A DNA stretch of 9,985 bases, taken from Pseudomonadales bacterium. GTDB taxonomy: Bacteria > Pseudomonadota > Gammaproteobacteria > Pseudomonadales > IMCC2047. Of the stretch, positions 1 through 7,020 are shown one piece after another. The stretch spans positions 1-9,985 of the forward strand of contig JAIPFG010000091.1 of assembly GCA_021736745.1 (NCBI GenBank), read 5' to 3'. Each line of letters opens with the position of its first letter. Position 1 is the stretch's first letter. The position numbers and the translations under genes are program-made. Below the pieces are notes generated by a model. That model was not told where the DNA came from, ran no database searches, and saw nothing but the letters and a program-made list of their open reading frames with translations.

Positions 1-938
1 CTTACGATCAGTTTGGTCATGCCGGTGTTGATGCTGGCGCTGGGGGTGGCGGTTTTCATGGCGGGGGCTGTAGTTTCAGTGATATTTTCGGTGATGTGTT
101 CGGTGATATTTTTGGTGGCAGCGGGCGTGGTCGCAGCCATGTTCAGCGTGGCTCGGATTTACGTTATAACCTGGAGCTCGATTTGGAGGACGCAGTCAAG
201 GGAACGACTGTGAAGATTCGAGTGCCAACTCAGGTGGCATGTAACGAATGTGGTGGTTCGGGCGCTAAAAAGGGGTCAGCACCATCTGATTGCACAACCT
301 GCGGAGGCGCAGGACAAGTTCGGATGCAGCAGGGTTTCTTTTCGGTTCAACAAACCTGCCCACGCTGTCATGGGCAAGGTAAAGTCATTAAGGATCCTTG
401 CCATATTTGCCATGGGGCAGGCAGGACGGAAGAGTACAAAAATCTTTCCGTCAAAGTGCCAGCTGGGGTAGATAACGGTGACCGGATAAGACTCACGGGA
501 GAAGGTGAGGCGGGAATGCATGGCGGTCCTCCGGGGGATTTGTATGTGCAGATGTCGGTACGACCCCATAAGATTTTTACTCGGGAAGATGCCAATCTTT
601 ATTGTGAGGTTCCGATTAGTTTTGTCGATGCCGCGCTGGGGGGTGAGTTAGAGGTGCCTACCCTGGATGGGCGTGTAAAACTGAAAGTGCCGGCGGAAAC
701 TCAATCGGGCAAATTGTTTAGAATGCGTGGTAAAGGTGTTGCGCCAGTACGTGGTGGATCTACCGGAGATCTCTTATGTCGTGTCTACGTCGAGACCCCT
801 GTGAAATTAACCAGCGAACAAAAGGAGTTATTGCGGCAATTCCAGAGTACCTTGGAAAAGGGTGGAAACAAGCAATCTCCAAAGAAATCCTCCTGGTTTG
901 AGGGCGTCAAACACTTTTTTGATGATATGAAACTGTAA
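1..938 (+). CDS. dnaJ: Chaperone protein DnaJ (Hsp40), 5'-truncated by window edge
   Basis: DnaJ is the cytoplasmic co-chaperone that delivers unfolded proteins to DnaK and stimulates its ATPase. The visible 311 residues (first full codon at base 3) start with YDQFGHAG, the last part of the J domain. About 65 N-terminal residues, including the HPD motif, lie outside the window. Next comes the Gly/Phe-rich linker with DIFGDVFGDIFGG (about bases 69-120). The zinc-binding domain (about 240-422) has all four CxxCxGxG motifs: CNECGGSG, CTTCGGAG, CPRCHGQG and CHICHGAG. The two C-terminal substrate-binding beta domains follow, and the protein ends with WFEGVKHFFDDMKL, a typical DnaJ terminus. Full length would be about 375 residues, normal for the family. 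It is followed by dapB after 86 bases, as in pseudomonads. The frame is intact and the truncation is only the window boundary. Confidence 0.97.
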   Translation, partial: YDQFGHAGVDAGAGGGGFHGGGCSFSDIFGDVFGDIFGGSGRGRSHVQRGSDLRYNLELDLEDAVKGTTVKIRVPTQVACNECGGSGAKKGSAPSDCTTCGGAGQVRMQQGFFSVQQTCPRCHGQGKVIKDPCHICHGAGRTEEYKNLSVKVPAGVDNGDRIRLTGEGEAGMHGGPPGDLYVQMSVRPHKIFTREDANLYCEVPISFVDAALGGELEVPTLDGRVKLKVPAETQSGKLFRMRGKGVAPVRGGSTGDLLCRVYVETPVKLTSEQKELLRQFQSTLEKGGNKQSPKKSSWFEGVKHFFDDMKL

Positions 939-1024
939 TTGGGTTGTTCTGGCCTAAAAATTTACCGGTGCTTTTTAGCTATTTAATAGTTTGTTTGTCA
1001 TAAACGAAGATTAAAGAGACAGTT

Positions 1025-1831
1025 ATGAATATAAGAATTGCGGTGACAGGCGCGGCTGGGCGCATGGGGAAAATGCTGATTGAGGCTATTGCTAATGCCT
1101 CGGGAGCACAACTAACCGCCGCAATTGAAAGGCCTGATAGCGGTTTGATTGGCGCGGATGCCGGTGAAATAGCCGGTATTGGGAAGTTGGGAGTGCCGTT
1201 GGTGGGTGATATTGAGCAGGTGCTGGATCAGTTTGATGTGCTGATTGATTTTACGGCTCCAGCCGCTACACAGCTTAATGCCCAAATCTGTGCTCGTGCA
1301 GGCAACAAGATAGTGGTAGGCACTACAGGATTTACCCCTGAGCAAAAGGCGGCAGTGATTTCATCCTCTGGAACAACAGCCGTATGCATGGCGTCTAATT
1401 TTAGTACCGGTGTAAACCTATGCTTCAAATTACTTGAGTTGGCGGCGCAGGTGTTGGGTGATGATGTGGATATAGAAATATATGAGGCGCATCATCGCCA
1501 CAAAGTTGACGCTCCTTCCGGTACCGCACTCAGTATGGGTGAAGTTGTTGCGAGTACTTTGGGGCGTAACTTAAAGGAAGTCGCCGTTTATGGCCGCGAA
1601 GGTCAAACCGGAGTTCGTCCGCAAAAAGCTATTGGCTTTGCCACCGTGCGAGCAGGCGATATTGTCGGCGACCATACGGTTATGTTTGCGGCAGAGGGTG
1701 AAAGAGTCGAGATTACGCATAAAGCATCTAGCAGAATGGCTTTTGCGCGCGGAGCGGTTCGTGCGGCTTGTTGGCTTGCCGGAAAGGATAAAGGCCTATT
1801 CGATATGCAGGATGTGCTTGGCTTAAAGTAG
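1025..1831 (+). CDS. dapB: 4-hydroxy-tetrahydrodipicolinate reductase
   Basis: DapB reduces 4-hydroxy-tetrahydrodipicolinate to tetrahydrodipicolinate with NAD(P)H in the cytoplasm. This step leads to meso-diaminopimelate for peptidoglycan and to lysine. The 268-residue protein matches the usual length. It opens with the Rossmann nucleotide loop VTGAAGRMGK (residues 7-16), followed by DFTAPAAT (75-82), GTTGF (99-103) and ASNFSTGVN (123-131). The family signature EAHHRHKVDAPSGTA starts at residue 154. By alignment to E. coli, H156 is the equivalent of catalytic H159 and K160 of K163. RAGDIVGDHTV and the C-terminal GLFDMQDVLGL are also typical. The ATG has a modest purine-rich site (AAAGAGA, 1013-1019) about 5 bases upstream. 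The gene may be read through from dnaJ; the 86-base gap shows no convincing promoter. No terminator is seen directly after its stop; the first strong one is in the carA leader. Confidence 0.98.
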   Translation: MNIRIAVTGAAGRMGKMLIEAIANASGAQLTAAIERPDSGLIGADAGEIAGIGKLGVPLVGDIEQVLDQFDVLIDFTAPAATQLNAQICARAGNKIVVGTTGFTPEQKAAVISSSGTTAVCMASNFSTGVNLCFKLLELAAQVLGDDVDIEIYEAHHRHKVDAPSGTALSMGEVVASTLGRNLKEVAVYGREGQTGVRPQKAIGFATVRAGDIVGDHTVMFAAEGERVEITHKASSRMAFARGAVRAACWLAGKDKGLFDMQDVLGLK

Positions 1832-1913
1832 CCTATTCAACGTGAAGATACTGACCGGTTCCTGGCCAATGATCTTCCTGGTAAAATTAAATGGGTTGAT
1901 TGACGAACAAGAA

Positions 1914-1943
1914 TAGACACTCGCCCCGCTCTTCACGTAAAAT
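1914..1943 (+). promoter_or_regulatory. Predicted sigma70-type promoter of carAB
   Basis: A -35 box TAGACA (1914-1919, 5 of 6 matches to TTGACA) and a -10 box TAAAAT (1938-1943, 5 of 6 matches to TATAAT) are separated by 18 bases. Transcription should start near 1949-1954, giving a leader of about 100 bases before the carA start codon. Its position after dapB and before the leader hairpin suggests that carAB has its own promoter. No clear E. coli-type ARG box pair is visible nearby. Prediction from sequence only. Confidence 0.6.
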
Positions 1944-1980
1944 CTCTTTTTCAGTGAACCCTATTAAATCACATCTTTAG

Positions 1981-2016
1981 AAAGCGGGATGGGACTTCGT
2001 CTTGTCTCGCTTTTTT
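1981..2016 (+). terminator. Rho-independent terminator/attenuator in the carA leader
   Basis: Bases 1981-1995 (AAAGCGGGATGGGAC) pair along all 15 positions with 1999-2013 (GTCTTGTCTCGCTTT) around a TTC loop. Eleven pairs are Watson-Crick and four are G-U. The 3' arm runs into six T residues (2011-2016). This is the classic layout of an intrinsic terminator on the + strand. It lies downstream of the predicted carA promoter and 33 bases before the carA start, so it should cut short carAB transcripts unless it is prevented from folding. It would also stop read-through from dapB. A plain dapB terminator is the alternative reading, but the promoter upstream of it favours attenuation. Confidence 0.75.
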
Positions 2017-2048
2017 GCAGGCCTTGCGCGCAGAGATTGGGAGTATAA
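1989..2048 (+). CDS. Possible 19-residue carAB leader peptide
   Basis: A short frame runs ATG (1989) to TAA (2046-2048) and encodes MGLRLVSLFCRPCAQRLGV. It starts inside the 5' arm of the terminator hairpin and ends one base before the carA TTG codon. Three of the 19 codons are for arginine (CGT, AGG, AGA), and arginine is one end product of carbamoyl phosphate. A ribosome initiating or moving here would block the hairpin and would stop right at the carA start, allowing coupling. The ribosome site is weak (AGAAAG, 1979-1984, 4 bases upstream), so translation is unproven. From memory, leader peptides and terminators have been reported before carA in pseudomonads; I cannot check the resemblance here. 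Confidence 0.4.
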   Translation: MGLRLVSLFCRPCAQRLGV

Positions 2049-2052
2049 TTTG
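2039..2052 (+). promoter_or_regulatory. Ribosome binding site and TTG start codon of carA
   Basis: GGGAG (2039-2043) lies 6 bases upstream of TTG (2050-2052), the codon that begins the conserved MTKQAIL sequence. An in-frame TTG further upstream (2002) would add 16 residues, but it sits inside the 3' arm of the terminator hairpin, has no Shine-Dalgarno sequence, and encodes residues not known at CarA N-termini. E. coli carA is known to start at UUG as well, so this choice has precedent. Confidence 0.75.
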
Positions 2053-3219
2053 ACAAAGCAGGCGATTCTGGTTTTAGCCGACTCAAGTGTATTTATTGGC
2101 ATCGCCATTGGCGCTGATGGTGATGCTGTTGGTGAAGTGGTCTTTAATACGGCGATGACAGGGTACCAGGAAATTCTGACCGATCCTTCCTACGCCAGCC
2201 AAATTGTCACCCTCACCTACCCCCATATTGGGAATACCGGAACAAATTCTGAAGACGAAGAATCTGATCAGGTTTGGGCTGCTGGGCTGGTCATTCGGGA
2301 TTTACCGCTATTAGCTAGCAATTGGCGTAAAACGGAATCATTGGGTGATTACTTAAAGCGGCGTAATGTTGTTGGTATTGCTGAGATTGATACGCGTCGT
2401 TTGACCCGTATTTTGCGCGAAAAAGGGGCACAAAATGGTTGTATTCGTGTGCTAAAAGAGGGGGAAAGTATTGAGCAGGCGACAGCCGCCGCGCTGGCGC
2501 AAGTGGACAAGTTTGCCGGACTAAAGGGTTTGGACTTGGCAAAAGTTGTGACAACGCAAAGCCCATATCAATGGGATGAAGGTGTTTGGCGATGGTCTCA
2601 GGGCCATGGCAAAAGTGAACGCAAGCTCTACAAAGTTGTCGCTTATGATTTCGGTGTGAAACACAATATTCTCAGGATGCTCACGGCCAGAGGCTGTGAT
2701 CTCACTATTGTACCGGCGAAAACATCCGCTGCAGACGTATTGGCGATGCAGCCCGATGGTGTATTCCTATCTAATGGCCCGGGTGATCCGGAGCCCTGTG
2801 ATTATGCAATCGCTGCAATTAAAGACATATTAGAGGCTAACATACCTACTTTTGGTATTTGCCTGGGGCACCAGCTGCTTGCCCTCGCTAGTGATGCTAA
2901 GACGGTCAAAATGAAGTGTGGACATCATGGAGCCAATCACCCGGTGCAGGATTTGGTGACTGGGGCGGTGATGATTACCAGTCAAAACCATGGTTTTGCC
3001 GTTGATGAAGCCGATTTGCCGGCCAATCTCAGTGTTACCCACAAATCCCTTTTTGACGGAACAGTGCAAGGTATTAAGCGCACAGATAAGCCTGCCTATG
3101 GATTTCAAGGGCACCCCGAAGCCAGTCCGGGACCACACGATGTAGCGCCGTTATTCGACTATTTTATCTCGTTAATGCAGTCTTCGCGTGCGCAAGCGGC
3201 TGAAGCAATGAAAGAGTAA
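2050..3219 (+). CDS. carA: Carbamoyl-phosphate synthetase small (glutaminase) subunit
   Basis: CarA hydrolyses glutamine and passes the ammonia through a tunnel to CarB, which makes carbamoyl phosphate for arginine and pyrimidine synthesis. From the TTG at 2050 the protein has 389 residues, close to the 382 of E. coli. The N-terminal CPSase small-chain domain carries GEVVFNTAMTGYQEILTDPSY and IDTRRLTRILREKG. The C-terminal class I glutamine amidotransferase domain starts near residue 195. It has the oxyanion region SNGPGDP (241-247), the nucleophile Cys271 in GICLGHQLLALAS, and the catalytic pair His355/Glu357 in GFQGHPEASPGPHD. All catalytic residues are present. carB follows after 10 bases, so the two subunits are co-transcribed and made together. 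Expression is probably controlled by the promoter, hairpin and leader peptide upstream. Confidence 0.98.
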   Translation: MTKQAILVLADSSVFIGIAIGADGDAVGEVVFNTAMTGYQEILTDPSYASQIVTLTYPHIGNTGTNSEDEESDQVWAAGLVIRDLPLLASNWRKTESLGDYLKRRNVVGIAEIDTRRLTRILREKGAQNGCIRVLKEGESIEQATAAALAQVDKFAGLKGLDLAKVVTTQSPYQWDEGVWRWSQGHGKSERKLYKVVAYDFGVKHNILRMLTARGCDLTIVPAKTSAADVLAMQPDGVFLSNGPGDPEPCDYAIAAIKDILEANIPTFGICLGHQLLALASDAKTVKMKCGHHGANHPVQDLVTGAVMITSQNHGFAVDEADLPANLSVTHKSLFDGTVQGIKRTDKPAYGFQGHPEASPGPHDVAPLFDYFISLMQSSRAQAAEAMKE

Positions 3220-3229
3220 TCATAGATAC

Positions 3230-6200
3230 ATGCCAAAACGTACTGACATACAATCGATCTTAATTCTCGGTGCCGGACCTATTGTCATAGGTCAGGCGTG
3301 CGAGTTCGACTACTCCGGCGCTCAGGCTTGTAAAGCGCTACGCGAAGAGGGTTATCGCGTTATTTTGGTTAATTCTAATCCCGCTACCATAATGACTGAC
3401 CCTGTCATGGCGGATGCAACCTATATAGAACCGGTTCGTTGGCAAACCGTGGCGAAAATTATTGAAAAGGAACGTCCCGACGCACTGTTACCGACAATGG
3501 GAGGGCAGACTGCGCTCAACTGTGCCCTGGATCTGGATCGTGAAGGTGTGCTCGAGAAGTTTGGCGTTGAGATGATTGGAGCAACCCAGGATGCAATTGA
3601 TAAAGCTGAGGACCGGGAGCGCTTCGACAAGGCAATGAAATCCATTGGGCTTGATACGCCACGCGCGGCTATTGCCCATAGTTTGGAAGAAGCTATTCAA
3701 GTACAGGCAAGGCTCGGATTTCCCTGTATTATTCGACCCTCTTTTACGATGGGTGGTAGCGGCGGTGGCATCGCTTACAATAAAGAAGAGTTTATTGAAA
3801 TATGTGAGCGTGGGCTGGACTTATCCCCTACCAATGAACTGCTTATCGATGAGTCATTGATTGGCTGGAAAGAATACGAAATGGAGGTGGTGCGTGATAA
3901 GAAAGACAACTGCATCATTATTTGCTCCATCGAAAATGTTGATCCCATGGGAGTACATACAGGCGATTCTATTACTGTTGCGCCTGCACAAACCTTAACG
4001 GATAAGGAATACCAGATTATGCGGAATGCGTCGATTGCCGTATTGCGCGAAATTGGGGTAGAAACCGGTGGTTCAAATGTACAGTTTGGTATGCACCCAG
4101 AAACGGGACGATTGGTCATTATCGAAATGAACCCAAGAGTTTCACGCTCTTCCGCACTCGCTTCTAAAGCGACTGGTTTTCCGATAGCAAAAGTCGCTGC
4201 AAAGTTAGCCGTCGGCTATACCCTTGATGAGTTGGAAAATGAAATAACCGGTGGCGCGACGCCCGCTTCTTTCGAGCCAACCATTGATTACGTAGTGACT
4301 AAAATTCCACGTTTTACCTTTGAAAAATTCCCTCAGGCCGACGCACGTTTGACCACTCAGATGAAGTCAGTGGGTGAAGTCATGGCGATCGGGCGTACTT
4401 TTCAGGAGTCCGTACAAAAAGCATTACGGGGACTGGAAACCGGTATTTGTGGTTTTGATCCGGTGGTAGATGCTCTGGACGAGTCTAACCGTGATGTGAT
4501 TAAGCGCGAGCTGCGCACGCCTAGTTCAGAGCGACTGCGATATGTTGCCGATGCCATACGGATGGGGTTTAGCTTAGATGAAATTTACGAGCTTTGCGCT
4601 ATTGATCCATGGTATCTGGTGCAAATCGAGGATATTGTTTCTGAAGAGCAAAACCTACAGGGGGGGCAGCTCGCGACTCTGGATCGAGACCATTTATTCC
4701 GATTGAAACGCAAAGGTTTTGCCGATGCGCGTTTGGCGCAATTGGTTGGTGTGTCGGAAGCGGAGATGCGCAAACACCGCAAAGCACTCAAGGTGACCCC
4801 GGTTTATAAAAGAGTAGATACCTGTGCGGCCGAGTTTGCCGCTTCAACGGCCTATATGTATTCGACCTACGAGGAAGAATGCGAGTCAAATCCCACCGAG
4901 CGTGAAAAAATTATGGTGCTTGGCGGCGGGCCTAACCGTATCGGGCAAGGTATTGAGTTTGATTACTGTTGCGTGCATGCAGCGCTTGCCATGCGAGACG
5001 ATGGTTATGAGACCATTATGGTTAACTGTAATCCGGAAACTGTTTCAACGGACTATGACACCTCAGATCGCTTATATTTTGAGCCGGTGACGCTGGAAGA
5101 TGTGCTGGAAATTGTTGAAAAGGAGAAGCCCAAAGGAATCATTGTGCAGTACGGTGGGCAGACACCGCTTAAGCTGGCACGAGGCCTAGAGGCGGCGGGT
5201 GCTAAGATAATCGGAACAACGCCAGATGCTATTGATCGCGCAGAGGATCGAGAGAGATTCCAGCAGATGATCAATAAGCTTGGCCTGATTCAGCCGCCTA
5301 ATGCCACGGTAAGAAGCTTGGAACAAGGTCTGGAAAAGGCCCAGGAAATTGGCTACCCATTGGTCGTTAGGCCTTCCTATGTTCTCGGTGGAAGAGCGAT
5401 GGAAATCGTTTATAGCGATGAAGAGCTAAAACGTTACATGAAAGAGGCTGTTGCTGTTTCCAACGAAAGCCCGGTTTTGTTGGATCATTTTTTAAGTGCG
5501 GCAGTTGAGGTAGACGTTGATGCAGTTTGTGATGGCACTGACGTTGTTATTGGTGCAGTAATGCAGCATATCGAACAAGCCGGCGTGCATTCCGGTGATT
5601 CGGCTTGCTCTTTGCCGCCCTATAATCTCGCCGCGGACGTGTTGGATGAAATCCGCAGACAAGTGAAAAGTATGGCATTGGAGCTGGGTGTCGTAGGGTT
5701 AATGAATGTTCAGTTGGCAATACAGGATGATATTATTTATGTCATTGAAGTCAATCCAAGAGCTTCGCGCACGGTTCCCTTTGTCTCTAAATGTATCGGT
5801 GCTTCTTTGGCTCAAGTAGCGGCTCGGTGTATGGTAGGTGTTACTCTGGCAGAACAAGGCTTTACCAAAGAAATTATTCCGCCCTATATGAGTGTGAAAG
5901 AAGCGGTATTTCCCTTCAATAAATTCCCGGGTGTTGATCCTATTCTTGGGCCGGAGATGAAGTCAACCGGTGAGGTGATGGGGGTTGGGGACAGTTTTGC
6001 GGAAGCTTTCGCGAAGGCTCAATCGGCGGCGGGTGAAAATCTGCCGAAAGGTGGGCGAGCTTTTATCAGTGTCAGGGATGCGGATAAATCTGCACTGGTG
6101 GAGGTGGCTAAAAACATGGTTTCCTTAGGTTTTAAATTAACGGCCACCCGTGGGACAGCAAAGGTTTTGAAAGAGGCGGGTATGGAAGTGGCTATTGTCA

Positions 6201-6502
6201 ACAAGGTGGTTGAGGGGCGCCCCCATATCATCGATATGTTAAAAAATGGCGAAATAAAATACATCCTTAATACGACGGAAGGGAAACAGGCGATTGCCGA
6301 TTCGGCAAGTATCAGACGCTCTGCTTTGCAGCAAAAGGTGTATTACAGTACGACTTTGGCTGCGGCAAATGCCTTTTGTCTGGCGTTGGCTTTTGGGGAG
6401 GAAAAAGAGGTGAGACGTTTGCAGCAACTACATCAACAGGTGGCTAAGGATCAACAAAATGGATCGGGTGGCGATGCTGCTGCAGCAGGAGCGGAATCAT
6501 GA
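3230..6502 (+). CDS. carB: Carbamoyl-phosphate synthetase large subunit
   Basis: CarB uses bicarbonate, two ATP and ammonia from CarA to make carbamoyl phosphate. It has the standard internal duplication. The carboxyphosphate half (1 to about 400) keeps R129, R169, E215, E299 and N301 at the same numbers as E. coli. Then come the oligomerisation domain (about 400-550), the carbamoyl-phosphate half (about 553-935, R714, E760, E840, N842) and a C-terminal MGS-like allosteric domain (about 936-1070). The allosteric domain retains T973, T976, K992, N1014 and T1016, equivalent to the UMP/IMP-contacting residues of E. coli, so feedback by UMP is expected. At 1090 residues it is 17 longer than E. 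coli CarB because of a tail, DQQNGSGGDAAAAGAES. No strong Shine-Dalgarno precedes the ATG; coupling to carA is likely. Its stop overlaps the greA start by 4 bases. Confidence 0.98.
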   Translation: MPKRTDIQSILILGAGPIVIGQACEFDYSGAQACKALREEGYRVILVNSNPATIMTDPVMADATYIEPVRWQTVAKIIEKERPDALLPTMGGQTALNCALDLDREGVLEKFGVEMIGATQDAIDKAEDRERFDKAMKSIGLDTPRAAIAHSLEEAIQVQARLGFPCIIRPSFTMGGSGGGIAYNKEEFIEICERGLDLSPTNELLIDESLIGWKEYEMEVVRDKKDNCIIICSIENVDPMGVHTGDSITVAPAQTLTDKEYQIMRNASIAVLREIGVETGGSNVQFGMHPETGRLVIIEMNPRVSRSSALASKATGFPIAKVAAKLAVGYTLDELENEITGGATPASFEPTIDYVVTKIPRFTFEKFPQADARLTTQMKSVGEVMAIGRTFQESVQKALRGLETGICGFDPVVDALDESNRDVIKRELRTPSSERLRYVADAIRMGFSLDEIYELCAIDPWYLVQIEDIVSEEQNLQGGQLATLDRDHLFRLKRKGFADARLAQLVGVSEAEMRKHRKALKVTPVYKRVDTCAAEFAASTAYMYSTYEEECESNPTEREKIMVLGGGPNRIGQGIEFDYCCVHAALAMRDDGYETIMVNCNPETVSTDYDTSDRLYFEPVTLEDVLEIVEKEKPKGIIVQYGGQTPLKLARGLEAAGAKIIGTTPDAIDRAEDRERFQQMINKLGLIQPPNATVRSLEQGLEKAQEIGYPLVVRPSYVLGGRAMEIVYSDEELKRYMKEAVAVSNESPVLLDHFLSAAVEVDVDAVCDGTDVVIGAVMQHIEQAGVHSGDSACSLPPYNLAADVLDEIRRQVKSMALELGVVGLMNVQLAIQDDIIYVIEVNPRASRTVPFVSKCIGASLAQVAARCMVGVTLAEQGFTKEIIPPYMSVKEAVFPFNKFPGVDPILGPEMKSTGEVMGVGDSFAEAFAKAQSAAGENLPKGGRAFISVRDADKSALVEVAKNMVSLGFKLTATRGTAKVLKEAGMEVAIVNKVVEGRPHIIDMLKNGEIKYILNTTEGKQAIADSASIRRSALQQKVYYSTTLAAANAFCLALAFGEEKEVRRLQQLHQQVAKDQQNGSGGDAAAAGAES
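6487..6491 (+). promoter_or_regulatory. greA ribosome binding site inside the carB tail
   Basis: AGGAG lies 7 bases before the greA ATG and is read in the carB frame as part of the Ala-Gly-Ala-Glu-Ser tail. With the ATGA stop/start overlap it supports the greA start at 6499 and translational coupling of greA to carB. Confidence 0.75.
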
Positions 6503-6975
6503 GTAAGGTTCCTATGACCAAATATGGAGCACAGAAGTTGCGCCAAGAATTAGAACAATTAAAGACAGTGGAGCGACCACGAATCATCGCTGCTATTGCA
6601 GAAGCTCGTGCGCATGGTGATCTCAAGGAAAATGCAGAATACCATGCGGCAAGAGAGCAACAGGGGTTTGTCGAAGGCCGGATTAAAGAAATTGAGGCAA
6701 AATTGTCCAATGCGCAAGTGATTGATGCCACTGCTATCGAAAATGTGGGTAAGGTTATTTTTGGCGTCACGGTGGAAATTGAAAATATTGAAACGGGGCA
6801 AACGATTAGTTACCAGATAGTCGGTGAAGATGAGGCCGATATTAAGCAAAAGAAAGTCTCTGTTACATCTCCGATTGCAAGGGCGTTAATTGGTAAGCTG
6901 GAGGGTGATCTGGTGCAGGTCAAAGTACCTGATGGCATTGTGGAGTATGAAATAATCGAAGTTCAACACATTTAA
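6499..6975 (+). CDS. greA: Transcription elongation factor GreA
   Basis: GreA enters the secondary channel of RNA polymerase and stimulates cleavage of the backtracked transcript end, rescuing stalled complexes. The protein has 158 residues, the same as E. coli GreA. The N-terminal coiled coil (about 1-75) begins MSKVPMTKYGAQKLRQEL and carries the tip motif GDLKENAEYHAAREQQ, with the acidic residues D41 and E44 that coordinate the catalytic metal. The C-terminal FKBP-like domain (about 80-158) contains VSVTSPIARALIGKLEGD and ends with a typical YEIIEVQHI. The start is fixed by a good AGGAG site inside the end of carB and an ATGA overlap with the carB stop. It is therefore the last gene of a carAB-greA transcript. 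GreB is the nearest alternative, but the full GDLKENAEYH signature and start sequence fit GreA. Confidence 0.97.
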   Translation: MSKVPMTKYGAQKLRQELEQLKTVERPRIIAAIAEARAHGDLKENAEYHAAREQQGFVEGRIKEIEAKLSNAQVIDATAIENVGKVIFGVTVEIENIETGQTISYQIVGEDEADIKQKKVSVTSPIARALIGKLEGDLVQVKVPDGIVEYEIIEVQHI

Positions 6976-6995
6976 CAGCTTGTTGCGTTGTTTTT
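6964..6995 (+). terminator. Weak terminator-like hairpin after greA
   Basis: AACA/TGTT (6974-6977 with 6981-6984) around a GCT loop, plus CAAC/GTTG (6964-6967 with 6987-6990) outside uneven bulges, are followed directly by five T residues (6991-6995). It overlaps the greA stop codon. The stem is A/T-rich and interrupted, so it is weak, but some stop is expected here because yhbY converges from the other strand. I saw no comparable structure for yhbY. Confidence 0.3.
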
Positions 6996-7020
6996 AATAA
7001 AGATAGATTATCCGCCAGGG

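Noticed and set aside
954..978. CTAAAAA/TTTTTAG inverted repeat after dnaJ as a terminator
   Set aside because: The stem is almost all A-T, has an 11-base loop and no T run beyond the stem, so it is unlikely to terminate transcription.
961..987. TTTACC and TTTAAT as a dapB promoter
   Set aside because: The 15-base spacing is short and the -35 match is poor (4 of 6).
1954..1980. GTG to TAG 8-codon frame in the carA leader as an alternative leader peptide
   Set aside because: It begins within a few bases of the expected transcript start and has no ribosome site.
2044..2049. Perfect TATAAT just before the carA TTG
   Set aside because: The nearest TTG-type -35 (TTGCGC, 2024-2029) is only 14 bases away, and a transcript would start inside carA. 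It is the spacer between GGGAG and the start codon.
3775..4119. 114-codon open frame on the reverse strand within carB
   Set aside because: It lies wholly within conserved carB coding sequence, has no recognisable family features and reads as an antisense shadow.
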